A stretch of 64,000 nt of DNA, from assembly GCF_030371825.1 (NCBI RefSeq), contig NZ_JAUDDM010000004.1. One strand, given 5' to 3'. Below are positions 8,758-17,306 of the stretch, in pieces. This DNA comes from Collinsella sp944321445 (lineage in GTDB: Bacteria; Actinomycetota; Coriobacteriia; Coriobacteriales; Coriobacteriaceae). The translations under genes were made by a program, and so were the position numbers. The notes below the pieces were generated by a model. That model did not search any database. It saw only the letters and a list, made by a program, of their open reading frames with translations, and had not been told where the DNA came from. Position 1 is the stretch's first letter; every line of letters begins with the position of its first letter.

Positions 8758-9156
8758 TTAGAAATCGAGCAGCAGTTTACACCATGCGATTTCATTATAG
8801 AGGTAGGCACGGTGTGCATCGTTCTCTGACAAAACGCTCAACTGGTCTTCAAAACCTTGAATCTGAGCTTGAACCTCTTCGCGGTCGACTGTTGCGAGGT
8901 CACGGGCGCGATTGGCCAGGACAATGATCTTGTCGCCGGAAACCTCGACGTAACCGCCGCTCACAGCCAGGGTGTGGTCGACCTGGCCCATGCGCTCGTC
9001 GCACACGCGCACGTAGCCCGGGCCGATGGTGCTGATCTCGCTCGCGTGCAGCGGCGCGATGCCCATCTCGCCGTCCGTGGTGGGGACGGTCACGAAGGCC
9101 ACCGTGCCGTCGAAGGCACACGAGTCGGGGCAGACGATGCGCAGGTTCATGGGCAT
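8758..9156 (-). CDS. atpC: ATP synthase epsilon subunit
   Basis: A 132-residue F1 epsilon subunit: an N-terminal beta-sandwich (LRIVCPDS...DGEMGIAPLHA) and a C-terminal helical hairpin region. It links rotation of the central stalk to the c-ring and restrains ATP hydrolysis. It is the last gene of the atp operon, starting five bases after the atpD stop. Two ATGs (9156 and 9150) are possible; I use the first. Confidence 0.9.
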   Translation of the reverse strand: MPMNLRIVCPDSCAFDGTVAFVTVPTTDGEMGIAPLHASEISTIGPGYVRVCDERMGQVDHTLAVSGGYVEVSGDKIIVLANRARDLATVDREEVQAQIQGFEDQLSVLSENDAHRAYLYNEIAWCKLLLDF

Positions 9157-9161
9157 GGCGC

Positions 9162-10592
9162 TTACGCCTCCATCTTCTTAGCGCGCTGGCGCACGTCGTC
9201 GATGGTGCCGGCGTAGCGGAACGCCTGCTCGGGCAGGTCGTCGCACTCGCCATCCACGATGGCGGCAAACGAGCGCACGGTATCGCTCACGCGGACGTAG
9301 ACGCCCGGGTTGCCCGTGAACTTCTCGGCCACGTGGAAGGACTGCGACAGGAACTGCTGGATCTTACGGGCACGGCTCACCGTGAGCTTCTGCTCGTCGG
9401 AAAGCTCGTCCATGCCCAGGATGGCGATGATGTCCTGCAGGTCGGAGTACTGCTGGAGGATCTCCTGCACCTTCACGGCCACGCGGTAGTGCTCCTCGCC
9501 CACGATGGTGGGGTCAAGGGCGTCCGAGGTGCTCGCGAGCGGGTCGATGGCCGGGAACAGGCCCAGGCTGGAGATGCTGCGCGAAAGCACCGTCGTGGCG
9601 TCGAGGTGCGTGAACGTCGTGGCGGGCGCCGGGTCGGTGAGGTCGTCGGCGGGAACGTAGACGGCCTGGACCGAGGTAATGGAGCCGGTCTTGGTGGAGG
9701 TGATGCGCTCCTGCAAGTCGCCCATCTCGGTTGCGAGCGTGGGCTGGTAGCCAACGGCCGACGGCATGCGGCCCAGCAGGGCCGAAACCTCGGAGCCGGC
9801 CTGGGAGAAGCGGAAGATGTTGTCGATGAACAACAGCACGTCCTGGCCGCGGTCGCGGAAGTACTCCGCCTCGGTGAGGCCGGCCAGGCCGATGCGCAGA
9901 CGCGCTCCGGGCGGCTCGTTCATCTGACCGTAGACCAGGCAGGTCTTGTCGATAACGCCCGACTCGCTCATCTCGAGGTACAGGTCGGTGCCCTCGCGGG
10001 TGCGCTCGCCGACGCCGGTGAAGACCGACGTGCCGCCGTGCTCCTGCGCGAGGTTGTTGATGAGCTCCTGGATAAGCACCGTCTTGCCCACGCCGGCGCC
10101 GCCGAACAGGCCGGTCTTGCCGCCGCGGATGTAGGGCTCGAGCAGGTCGACGGCCTTGATGCCCGTCTCGAAGATCTCGGTCTTGGTGGTGAGCTCGTCG
10201 AAGCTCGGTGCCGGATGGTGGATGGGATAGTAATCGTCCACCTCGGGCATGGGCTTGCCGTCCACCGGCTCTCCCATGACGTTCCAGATGCGACCCAAGG
10301 TCTGGTTGCCCACGGGCATCTGCATGGGGGCGCCGGTATCGACGGCCTCGATGCCGCGCTGGAGGCCGTCCGTGGAGGACATGGCCACGCAGCGGACGAC
10401 GCCGCCAGGAAGCTGGGACTCGACCTCGAGGATCGTCTTGATGCGACCCACGGGGGTCTCGGCGTCCACGGTCAGGGCGTTATAGATGCCCGGAACGCCC
10501 TGCTTGAACTTGACGTCGACGACCGGGCCGATGATGCGGACGATTCGTCCGACGCCGGCTGTGGTCGCAGACGGGGCGATGGTATCTGCCAT
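9162..10592 (-). CDS. atpD: ATP synthase F1 beta subunit
   Basis: A 476-residue catalytic beta subunit. The P-loop GGAGVGKTVL, the catalytic-glutamate region GERTREG and the DELSDEQ motif (DELSDEQKL) near the C-terminus are present. It forms the alpha3beta3 head with AtpA and makes ATP from ADP and phosphate. Its ATG shares bases with the atpG stop (TAATG), implying translational coupling. Confidence 0.97.
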   Translation of the reverse strand: MADTIAPSATTAGVGRIVRIIGPVVDVKFKQGVPGIYNALTVDAETPVGRIKTILEVESQLPGGVVRCVAMSSTDGLQRGIEAVDTGAPMQMPVGNQTLGRIWNVMGEPVDGKPMPEVDDYYPIHHPAPSFDELTTKTEIFETGIKAVDLLEPYIRGGKTGLFGGAGVGKTVLIQELINNLAQEHGGTSVFTGVGERTREGTDLYLEMSESGVIDKTCLVYGQMNEPPGARLRIGLAGLTEAEYFRDRGQDVLLFIDNIFRFSQAGSEVSALLGRMPSAVGYQPTLATEMGDLQERITSTKTGSITSVQAVYVPADDLTDPAPATTFTHLDATTVLSRSISSLGLFPAIDPLASTSDALDPTIVGEEHYRVAVKVQEILQQYSDLQDIIAILGMDELSDEQKLTVSRARKIQQFLSQSFHVAEKFTGNPGVYVRVSDTVRSFAAIVDGECDDLPEQAFRYAGTIDDVRQRAKKMEA

Positions 10593-11500
10593 TAGTACTC
10601 CTCCAATGCAGCGGCTCCACCGACGATCTCGTTGATCTCGGTCGTAATGGACGCCTGGCGCACGCGGTTGTACGTGCGGGTGAGCTCAGAGATGATCGCG
10701 CTGGCGTTCTCGGTGGCAGAGTGCATGGCCTTGCGGCGCGCACCCTGCTCCGCGGCGGCGGAATCGATCAGAGCCTGATGGATGACGGTCAACACGTAGC
10801 TGGGAATCAGCTTGGACAGGACGTGGTCGGCGCTGGGCGCGTACTCGAACGGCGAGGTGAGACGCTTGGGCGCCTCGGCCTCGTTGGCGCGCGGGCCGCG
10901 GGCGGTGCTCAAGACGAGCTCGTCCAGCGGCAGGATGCGCTCCTCGCGCAAGTCCTGGTCGACGCGGTTGCGCGCGTGGTAGTAGATGATGTCCACGCGG
11001 CCGAACTTCCCGCTCGCAAACCCCTCGCACACGTAGCTCGCGATCACGCGGGCGCGCTCGAGCGTAGGGTTGTCCGACTCGCCCTCGACCGCCATGACGA
11101 CGTCGTCGTAGTGGCGGAAGTAGTCGCAGGCCTTGCGGCCGCACGTGATGAGCTCCACGCGCTTGGCCCCATGGCGACGGAAGTGGTTGATGCGCTTATC
11201 CGCCGCGCGCTCGACCATCACGTTGAAGCCGCCCGCCAGGCCGCGATCGGAGTTGATCACGATGAGCAGGGCACCCTCGTAGTGCTCAGGGTTGCTGAGC
11301 AGCGGATTGGTGCCCTGCGACGCGTCCTGGGCGACCGTGAGCATCATGTCCGTGATGGCTTCGCAGTATTGCTCGGACTGCTTCTCGCGCGCAAGGGCGC
11401 GGCCGATCTTCGCCGTCGAGACCATCTCCATGGTGCGCGTGATCTGCTCGGTGCTGGACACCGAGTCGATGCGCTTTTTTATTTCGCGGAGGTTGGCCAT
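10592..11500 (-). CDS. atpG: ATP synthase gamma subunit
   Basis: A 302-residue central stalk subunit. The N-terminal helix MANLREIKKRIDSV and the C-terminal helix with AMHSATENA and RQASITTEINEIVGGA are the two coiled-coil strands that rotate inside the alpha3beta3 head. The frame is open a further 41 codons upstream, but that part overlaps atpA and lacks a start signal. The stop overlaps the atpD start. Confidence 0.95.
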   Translation of the reverse strand: MANLREIKKRIDSVSSTEQITRTMEMVSTAKIGRALAREKQSEQYCEAITDMMLTVAQDASQGTNPLLSNPEHYEGALLIVINSDRGLAGGFNVMVERAADKRINHFRRHGAKRVELITCGRKACDYFRHYDDVVMAVEGESDNPTLERARVIASYVCEGFASGKFGRVDIIYYHARNRVDQDLREERILPLDELVLSTARGPRANEAEAPKRLTSPFEYAPSADHVLSKLIPSYVLTVIHQALIDSAAAEQGARRKAMHSATENASAIISELTRTYNRVRQASITTEINEIVGGAAALEEY

Positions 11501-11516
11501 AGGGCTGCGTGCTCCT

Positions 11517-13121
11517 TTATGCCGTCTCGCCGGCAGCGGGCGCGGCCTGCTGCTCGCGTGCGGACACGAACTGGTTCTTGTACTCGGCGATGGCCGCCTC
11601 GAGCTGGGTGCCCAGGGCGTCATCGATCTTGGCGTCGCCGATCTGCTCGAGGAGCTTCGCGTAGGCGCCGTTCATGAACGTGAGCAGGCCGTCGCGGAAG
11701 GGCAGGACCTCGGAGACGTCCAGGTCGTCCAGGTACCCCTTGTTGCCGGCGTACAGCGCGCACACCTGGTCGGCGACGGTCATGGGGCGGAAGCGCTTCT
11801 GCTTGAGCAGCTCAGTCATGCGCGAACCGTGCGTGAGCTGCTTTTGCGTCGACGCGTCCAGGTCGGAGCCGAACTGCGTAAAGCCCTGAAGCTCCTGGTA
11901 GCCGGCGAGGTCGAGGCGAAGGTTGCCCGCGACCTGCTTCATGGCCTTCGTCTGGGCGTCACCGCCGACGCGCGACACGGAGATGCCGACGTCAACAGCC
12001 GGGCGCTGACCCTGGTTGAACAGGTCGCCCTGCAGGTAGATCTGGCCGTCCGTGATGGAAATCACGTTCGTGGGGATGTAGGCCGACACGTCGCCGTCCT
12101 GCGTCTCGATGAGCGGGAGCGCCGTCAGCGAGCCGCCACCGTTTTCGTCGGAGAGCTTGCAGGCGCGCTCGAGCAGGCGCGAATGCAGATAGAAGATGTC
12201 GCCCGGGTAGGCTTCGCGTCCCGGCGGACGACGCAGCGTCAGCGACATCTGACGATACGCGACGGCCTGCTTGGACAGGTCGTCGTAGACCACGAGCACG
12301 TGGCCGCCGGGGTTCGATGCGCTCGCCGGCTCGCCGTTCTCGCCGTTATACATGAAGAACTCGCCGATGGCGGCACCCGCCATGGGAGCGATGTACTGCA
12401 TAGGCGCGGAATCGGCCGCGGTGGCGGACACGATGATGGTGTAGTCGAGTGCGCCGTGGCTGGCGAGCGTCTCGCGGATGGCGGCGACGGTCGAGGCCTT
12501 CTGGCCGATGGCGACATAGATGCACACCATGTTCTTGCCGCGCTGGTTGATGATGGCGTCGATGGCGATGGCCGTCTTGCCGGTCTTGCGGTCGCCGATG
12601 ATGAGCTCACGCTGGCCGCGGCCGATGGGCACCATCGAGTCGATGGCGAGCAGGCCGGTCTGGACGGGCTCGCACACGGGCTTGCGCGCGATGACGCCGG
12701 GAGCCTTGAACTCGATGGGGCGACGGTGCGTCGCGTTGATGGGGCCCTTGCCGTCGATGGGCTGGCCGAGCGGGTTCACCACGCGGCCGAGCATGCCGCG
12801 GCCGACGGGGATGTCCATGACGCGGCCGGTCGTGCGGCAGGTGTCGCCCTCCTTGATGAGCTCGACGTCGCCGAACAGAACGGCGCCGACCTCGTCGCGG
12901 TCCAGGTTCTGGGCAAGGCCATAGACGGCTTTGCCCGTGGAGCTGCTGGTGAACTCGAGCAGCTCGCCCGCCATGGCGCGCTGGAGACCGGCGACGTGCG
13001 CGATGCCGTCACCGACCTCGGCGACCGTGGACACCTCTTGGGTGTCGACCGTGGCGCTGAGGTCAAGGAGGCGCTGTTCCAGGATGCGCTCGATATTCTG
13101 AGCGCTGATTGCCTCGGACAT
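11517..13121 (-). CDS. atpA: ATP synthase F1 alpha subunit
   Basis: A 534-residue regulatory/nucleotide-binding subunit. The P-loop GDRKTGKTAIAID and the downstream alpha-subunit features (SVSRVGGDAQTKAMK) are intact. The C-terminus has a short alanine/glutamine-rich tail. It sits 16 bases upstream of atpG and three bases downstream of the atpH stop, inside the atp operon. Confidence 0.96.
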   Translation of the reverse strand: MSEAISAQNIERILEQRLLDLSATVDTQEVSTVAEVGDGIAHVAGLQRAMAGELLEFTSSSTGKAVYGLAQNLDRDEVGAVLFGDVELIKEGDTCRTTGRVMDIPVGRGMLGRVVNPLGQPIDGKGPINATHRRPIEFKAPGVIARKPVCEPVQTGLLAIDSMVPIGRGQRELIIGDRKTGKTAIAIDAIINQRGKNMVCIYVAIGQKASTVAAIRETLASHGALDYTIIVSATAADSAPMQYIAPMAGAAIGEFFMYNGENGEPASASNPGGHVLVVYDDLSKQAVAYRQMSLTLRRPPGREAYPGDIFYLHSRLLERACKLSDENGGGSLTALPLIETQDGDVSAYIPTNVISITDGQIYLQGDLFNQGQRPAVDVGISVSRVGGDAQTKAMKQVAGNLRLDLAGYQELQGFTQFGSDLDASTQKQLTHGSRMTELLKQKRFRPMTVADQVCALYAGNKGYLDDLDVSEVLPFRDGLLTFMNGAYAKLLEQIGDAKIDDALGTQLEAAIAEYKNQFVSAREQQAAPAAGETA

Positions 13122-13124
13122 ACG

Positions 13125-13598
13125 CTATACCTCCCTCTTCTTCGTATTCTGCGTCATCACCTTGCGCGCGGTCTCGAGCTGTGTGCGCACGGAGGCGTCA
13201 CGGCGCTGGCCGCGGGCGGACAGGATGATGCCGCCGATGATCGTGGGGTCCACGTGCTCGATGAGAAACACGCGGGACTCGAGATCGGACTCGCATTTCT
13301 GGGTGATCATGTCGCGCAGCTCGTCGTCGAGGGGGATGGCCGTCGTGACGTGCACGCCCACGACCTCCTGCTCCTCGTCGACCATGCTGCGGTACAGATC
13401 GAGAACATCGGGAAGCTTGTCCAGGTCGCCTTCTTCGGACATCTTGGCAAGCACCGCGAGAACCTCGGGCGACGCCTCGGACTGGGCGATGAGCGGCGCG
13501 ATGTTCTCGTAGACGTGGTCCTCGGTCTTGGAGGCCTCCAGCAGCGTGCGCGCGTATGTCTCGAGCTTGCGGCTCTCGATGCGGTCGCTACTAGGCAT
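13125..13598 (-). CDS. atpH: ATP synthase delta subunit
   Basis: A 157-residue peripheral-stalk (OSCP-like) subunit joining the b subunits to the top of the F1 head. The N-terminal helical domain (KLETYARTLLEAS) and the C-terminal IIGGIILSARGQRRDASVRT segment fit the family, though it is somewhat shorter than the usual 170-180 residues. Its start overlaps the atpF stop by eight bases. Confidence 0.9.
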   Translation of the reverse strand: MPSSDRIESRKLETYARTLLEASKTEDHVYENIAPLIAQSEASPEVLAVLAKMSEEGDLDKLPDVLDLYRSMVDEEQEVVGVHVTTAIPLDDELRDMITQKCESDLESRVFLIEHVDPTIIGGIILSARGQRRDASVRTQLETARKVMTQNTKKREV

Positions 13599-14190
13599 GG
13601 AGGCTACCCACTTCCGCTAGGTACTTCTTGATGATCTCTTTCTGCTTGGCCGGATCGTCGGCGAGCGCGTCGCCCACGATCTTGCCCGCCACGGCCACCG
13701 ACACCTTGGCGATGGAATCGGTCGCGGACGCGTAGGCGCGCTGAAGCTCATCGTCGGCGCGGTCGTGGGCCTTGGAGATGATGTCCTCGGCCTCGGCATG
13801 GGCGTCGGCAACGATACGGGCGCGCTCCTTCTCGGCGTCAGAGCGGGCGGCAAGCACGATGTCGGACGCCTGGCGACGCGCATCGGCGATGACCGAATCG
13901 GCCTGGCGGCGCGTCTCGGCGGCGTGCTCACGCGTGGCCTCGGCCTCCTTGATGCTGTCCTCGATCGTCTTCTCGCGCTGCTCGAACATGGCCATAACGC
14001 TCGGCCACGCGAACTTGCACAGCAGCGCCAGAATGATGAGGAAGATCACGAGCGCCGGGATGAACTCTGCGGGCTTGGGGATGAGGATGTCAGCGCCGCT
14101 GGCGCCGCCCTCTTCCGCAAACGCCACGGAGGGCACCATGCACGCGGCCGCAGCGAGGGCTGCAGACACACGGATGTGATCAAGTTTCAT
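13591..14190 (-). CDS. atpF: ATP synthase b subunit
   Basis: A 199-residue peripheral-stalk subunit. The N-terminus (residues 1-25, with MVPSVAFAEEGG) resembles a cleavable signal peptide. It is followed by the membrane helix EFIPALVIFLIILALLCKF and a long charged coiled coil (about 65-165). The signal-like N-terminus on a b subunit is worth noting and occurs in some actinobacteria. The start ATG at 14190 has GGGAG upstream. The stop overlaps atpH by eight bases. Confidence 0.93.
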   Translation of the reverse strand: MKLDHIRVSAALAAAACMVPSVAFAEEGGASGADILIPKPAEFIPALVIFLIILALLCKFAWPSVMAMFEQREKTIEDSIKEAEATREHAAETRRQADSVIADARRQASDIVLAARSDAEKERARIVADAHAEAEDIISKAHDRADDELQRAYASATDSIAKVSVAVAGKIVGDALADDPAKQKEIIKKYLAEVGSLHA

Positions 14191-14236
14191 GGCTTCTACT
14201 CCCTTGGGACTGGCTGCATTCCCTGTACGGGCGGTC

Positions 14237-14431
14237 TTACTGGACAACCAGGGCAACGACGAAGCCGATCAGGGCCAGAGCCTCTGCGAAGGCGGCGCCC
14301 ATGATGAAGACGGTGAACGCGCGGCCCTGGATCTCGGGCTGGCGCGCCATGGCGGTGGCGCAGCCGTAGGCAGCAAGGCCGATTGCAAGACCAGCACCGA
14401 TAACACCGAGGCCGTAACCGATAACTCCCAC
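14237..14431 (-). CDS. atpE: ATP synthase c subunit
   Basis: A 64-residue proteolipid with two hydrophobic helices joined by the polar ARQPE loop. The ion-binding glutamate lies in GAAFAEALALIG. The residue after it is alanine, not serine or threonine, so the sodium-ring signature is missing and proton coupling is the likelier reading (inference from family knowledge). I start at a GTG (14431) because a near-perfect AAAGGAGG precedes it; the frame is open 15 codons further but without a site. Confidence 0.92.
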   Translation of the reverse strand: MGVIGYGLGVIGAGLAIGLAAYGCATAMARQPEIQGRAFTVFIMGAAFAEALALIGFVVALVVQ

Positions 14432-14539
14432 AATTCCTCCTTTAGTTGCATGCACCCTTCGTGCATTTGAAAACAACCGTTTATATCAAGCGCGTGTGCG
14501 CTCGGTACCGAACTGAGATGCGCGCGGCGTGCGCGGGCG

Positions 14540-15340
14540 CTACTCCTCCTCCGTCTCCTCGGCCTCCTGGATGTAGACCGCGGTGAGGATGGTGAAGACG
14601 TAGGCCTGGACGAACGCCACGAAGATCTCGATGGCGTAGATGACCAGCAGGATGAAGGCGAACAGCACGCCGGGCAGGGCCGCAAGCACGTTGGACGCGG
14701 TGACCTGCTCGAGCAGCGGCTGCGCGAACAGCGTGACCATGATGGCGAACGAGCCCATGACGATGTGGCCGGCGAACATGTTGCAGAACAGACGGATGGC
14801 CAGCGTGATGGGGCGCAGGATGGTCGAGATGACCTCGATGATCCAGATGAGCACGTTCAGCGGGAACATGACGCCCTCGGGGGCCAGGCTCTTGAGGTAA
14901 CCGATGGGGCCGTGCGTGCGGACGCCGCAGGCGATGAAGTAGATGAAGACGACGACGGCGAGCGCGGCGGTGGTGGAGATGGTGCCGGAGCCCGGCTTCA
15001 TGCCCGGGATGACGCCGACGACGTTGTTCGCAAGGATGAAGAAGAACAGCGTGGCGAGGAACGGGAAGTGCTTCTTCCAGTTCTTGCCGATGATCTGCTT
15101 GCACACGTCATCCTGCACGAACGAGACGCCCCACTCGACCATGTTCATGAACACGCCGTGCGGAACGAGCGACAGACGCTTCACGAACACGAACATGAGG
15201 ACGAGCAGTAGAACGGCGGATGCGATGAGCCAAAACGTGTACTGCGTGAGTCCCATCATGAGGTCGCCCAGAACCGGGATGGAATGGAACTCCGAGACGA
15301 GATGGTTGATCTCGTCGGGCAGCAATGCGAACGCTTCCAA
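14540..15340 (-). CDS. atpB: ATP synthase a subunit
   Basis: A 266-residue Fo channel subunit with five to six transmembrane helices. The essential arginine lies in ITLAIRLFCNMFAGH, and the last helices include FAFILLVIYAIEIFVAFVQA. I prefer the TTG at 15340, because AGGAGG is eight bases upstream, over the ATG at 15364, which has no ribosome-binding site. It is second in the operon after the small AtpI-like protein. Confidence 0.93.
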   Translation of the reverse strand: MEAFALLPDEINHLVSEFHSIPVLGDLMMGLTQYTFWLIASAVLLLVLMFVFVKRLSLVPHGVFMNMVEWGVSFVQDDVCKQIIGKNWKKHFPFLATLFFFILANNVVGVIPGMKPGSGTISTTAALAVVVFIYFIACGVRTHGPIGYLKSLAPEGVMFPLNVLIWIIEVISTILRPITLAIRLFCNMFAGHIVMGSFAIMVTLFAQPLLEQVTASNVLAALPGVLFAFILLVIYAIEIFVAFVQAYVFTILTAVYIQEAEETEEE

Positions 15341-15381
15341 GGTGTAATCCTCCTCGCAGGCCATTGCGGGTGGCTTTGGTA

Positions 15382-15672
15382 TCAGTGCCACCTGAGCGCA
15401 ATGAATGCCAAATACGACAGCACAACCACGTATCCTAGCGCCAAACCGATGCTGAGGGCAAGGAAAGACTGAGGGATTAACAGCCAGGCAATGCCCTCTA
15501 TGACGGTGAGCAGGCCAAACGACACGGCGACGGCGAGCCCGCCCAACCCCATACGAGGTGTAACACGGCCGCTGCGCACCAGGTGCAACGCGACGGCAAG
15601 CGGCGCGTAGCCGACGACGGAGAGCACGATTCCGCCGATAAACGGCACGATATGGGACGATGCGAGCGGCAT
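15382..15672 (-). CDS. AtpI-like small membrane protein
   Basis: A 96-residue protein with three to four hydrophobic segments, at the position where atpI (a helper for c-ring assembly) normally stands, 41 bases before atpB. Sequence similarity to AtpI is weak by eye, so the name rests on position. AGGAG precedes the ATG at 15672. A possible -10 element (TACAAT, minus strand, about 15727-15732) lies upstream and would serve the whole operon. Confidence 0.65.
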   Translation of the reverse strand: MPLASSHIVPFIGGIVLSVVGYAPLAVALHLVRSGRVTPRMGLGGLAVAVSFGLLTVIEGIAWLLIPQSFLALSIGLALGYVVVLSYLAFIALRWH

Positions 15673-15853
15673 GCGGTGTCTCCTGGGACGAGTTGCTCGC
15701 GCGGCGCGGGACGCGTGGAGACCCGATTGTAGGGGCTTGACGCCGCGGCAGGCGCGCGGGATGGGGTGGCATTCTATAGAACGCACACATTTGGTACGCG
15801 GGACAGCGGGCGTGGAGCAAGGTTGGCTTGTTCCCTTGCCGGCGGGGCGCAGG

Positions 15854-16501
15854 CTAGAGCGTGCCGAAGATGCGGTCGCCCGCGTCGCCCAGGCCGGGCA
15901 CGATGTAGGCGGCGTCGTTCAGGCCCTCGTCGATGGAACAGGTGTAGATGTGCACGTCGGGGTCCGCCTCGAGCGCGGCCGCGAGGCCTTCGGGAGCGGC
16001 GACGATGCACAGGAAGCGGACGTCGGTCGCGCCCTGGGCGCGCAGGTACTGCAGAGCCGCCGTCGCCGAGCCGCCCGTGGCGAGCATGGGGTCGACGACC
16101 AGGCAGGTGCGCTCGGCGATGTCGCCCGGGAGCTTGGCGTAGTATTCGTGCGGCTCGTGGGTGACCTCATCGCGGTACATGCCCAAGTGTCCCACGCGAG
16201 CGGCGGGGATCAGGTCGAGCACGCCGTCGACCATGCCCAGGCCGGCGCGCAGGATGGGAACGACCGCGAGCTTGCGGCCGGAGATCTGCTTGGCCGTCGT
16301 CGTGCAGATGGGCGTGGTGATCTCGACGTCTTCCAGCGGCAGGTCGCGCGTGGCCTCGTACGCCTCGAAGCGGGCGAGCTCGCGCACCAGGTCGCGGAAC
16401 TGCGTGGTGCCCGTGCGCTCATCGCGCAGGATGGACAGCTTGTGCTGCACGAGCGGGTGATCGACCACCGTCACGCGAGACGCATCGAATGCAACAGCCA
16501 T
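15854..16501 (-). CDS. upp: Uracil phosphoribosyltransferase
   Basis: A 215-residue enzyme making UMP from uracil and PRPP (pyrimidine salvage). The PRPP loop DPMLATGGSATAAL is intact and the length is standard (about 208-215). It ends 181 bases upstream of the atp operon on the same strand. Upstream, towards rpiB, lies a 324-base gap with a perfect palindrome and a nested dyad. Confidence 0.95.
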   Translation of the reverse strand: MAVAFDASRVTVVDHPLVQHKLSILRDERTGTTQFRDLVRELARFEAYEATRDLPLEDVEITTPICTTTAKQISGRKLAVVPILRAGLGMVDGVLDLIPAARVGHLGMYRDEVTHEPHEYYAKLPGDIAERTCLVVDPMLATGGSATAALQYLRAQGATDVRFLCIVAAPEGLAAALEADPDVHIYTCSIDEGLNDAAYIVPGLGDAGDRIFGTL

Positions 16502-16589
16502 GAATACCTCCAGTCACGGGGAACCTCTGGTGGCTATTGTAGCGCCGTTGCCGCGCCGAGCCTTGCGGAGACGGGGACCGCCCATTGGT

Positions 16590-16655
16590 TGGGAAAAAGG
16601 GGACAGGCACTTATTTCCCACCGGTGGGAAATAAGTGCCTGTCCCCTTTTTCCCA
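16590..16655. repeat. 66-bp perfect palindrome (family R, copy 1)
   Basis: Two 33-base arms match without error around the centre CCACC|GGTGG. Each arm is itself a small dyad: GGGAAA, then AAGGGGACAGGCACTTA, then TTTCCC. The DNA can therefore form either one 33-bp hairpin or two hairpins side by side. Copies R2 (23305-23370) and R4 (54974-55043) match it; R3 (43499-43564) is a variant. Confidence 0.97.
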
Positions 16656-16682
16656 CCTGCAGGTGGAGTACTCAGTCAGCGA

Positions 16683-16780
16683 GCGGCCGCCTGGCGAGGC
16701 GAGGTGGGTCGAAAGAGGAGGGCATAGGGCTTCCGCCCATGCCCGACGATTGAGACCCAGATCGCCCGCCAGGCGGCCGC
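16683..16780. repeat. 98-base nested dyad between upp and rpiB
   Basis: Stems nest in order: GCGGCCGCCTGGC with GCCAGGCGGCCGC (13 bp), GGCGA with TCGCC, TGGGTC with GACCCA, then GGGCAT with ATGCCC. This makes a long interrupted hairpin. A separate 11-bp hairpin TTCCGCGGTTC/GAACCGCGGAA (about 16795-16820) follows next to the rpiB stop. Confidence 0.85.
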
Positions 16781-16825
16781 ACAGCGTCGAGCAGTTCCGC
16801 GGTTCGGTAGAACCGCGGAACCAAC

Positions 16826-17263
16826 CTAGTCTAGGGCCATGATCTTGGCGACGCGCTGGGCGTGGCGGCCGCCTTCGAATTCGGTGGTGAGGAAGACCTT
16901 GAGGATCTCCTCGTTCACCTGCAAGTCGACGAAGCGGCCGGAAAGGCAGATGACGTTGCCGTCGTTGTGACGGCGGAAGAGGTCGGCGAAGTCGGGTGTC
17001 GTGATGGAGGAGGCGCGCACGCCGGCGACCTTGTCGGCCGCGAGCGCCATGCCGATGCCGGTGCCGCACACAAGGACGCCGCGGTCGACGGAGCCGTCGG
17101 CAACGGCGCGCGCAACCAGCGCGGCGTAATCGGGATAGTCAACGCGGTCGTCCGTATCGGGGCCGAGGTCCATCACGTCGAGCTTGAGGTCCTGCGCAAG
17201 AAAGTCGACGAGCTGCTGCTTCTGCTCGAAACCGGCGTGATCGGAGGCGATGGCTACACGCAT
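16826..17263 (-). CDS. rpiB: Ribose 5-phosphate isomerase B
   Basis: A 145-residue RpiB/LacAB-family sugar-phosphate isomerase (ribose 5-phosphate to ribulose 5-phosphate). The family opening MRVAIASDHAGFEQK, the active-site cysteine segment VLVCGTGIGMA and the RASSITTP segment are seen. The start at 17263 has GAAGGGAA upstream; the in-frame extension before it overlaps no motif. It follows glpK by 43 bases on the same strand. Confidence 0.9.
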   Translation of the reverse strand: MRVAIASDHAGFEQKQQLVDFLAQDLKLDVMDLGPDTDDRVDYPDYAALVARAVADGSVDRGVLVCGTGIGMALAADKVAGVRASSITTPDFADLFRRHNDGNVICLSGRFVDLQVNEEILKVFLTTEFEGGRHAQRVAKIMALD

Positions 17264-17306
17264 GACAATTCCCTTCTCTAAAAAACTGGGCGCTGTGCTC
17301 CCCATC

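Noticed and set aside
14237..14476. The longer atpE starting at the ATG 14476
   Set aside because: The extra 15 residues are polar and unlike a c subunit; the GTG at 14431 has a near-consensus ribosome-binding site.
16590..16655. Family R palindromes as simple terminators
   Set aside because: No T-run follows the stem on either strand, and copies lie upstream as well as downstream of genes.
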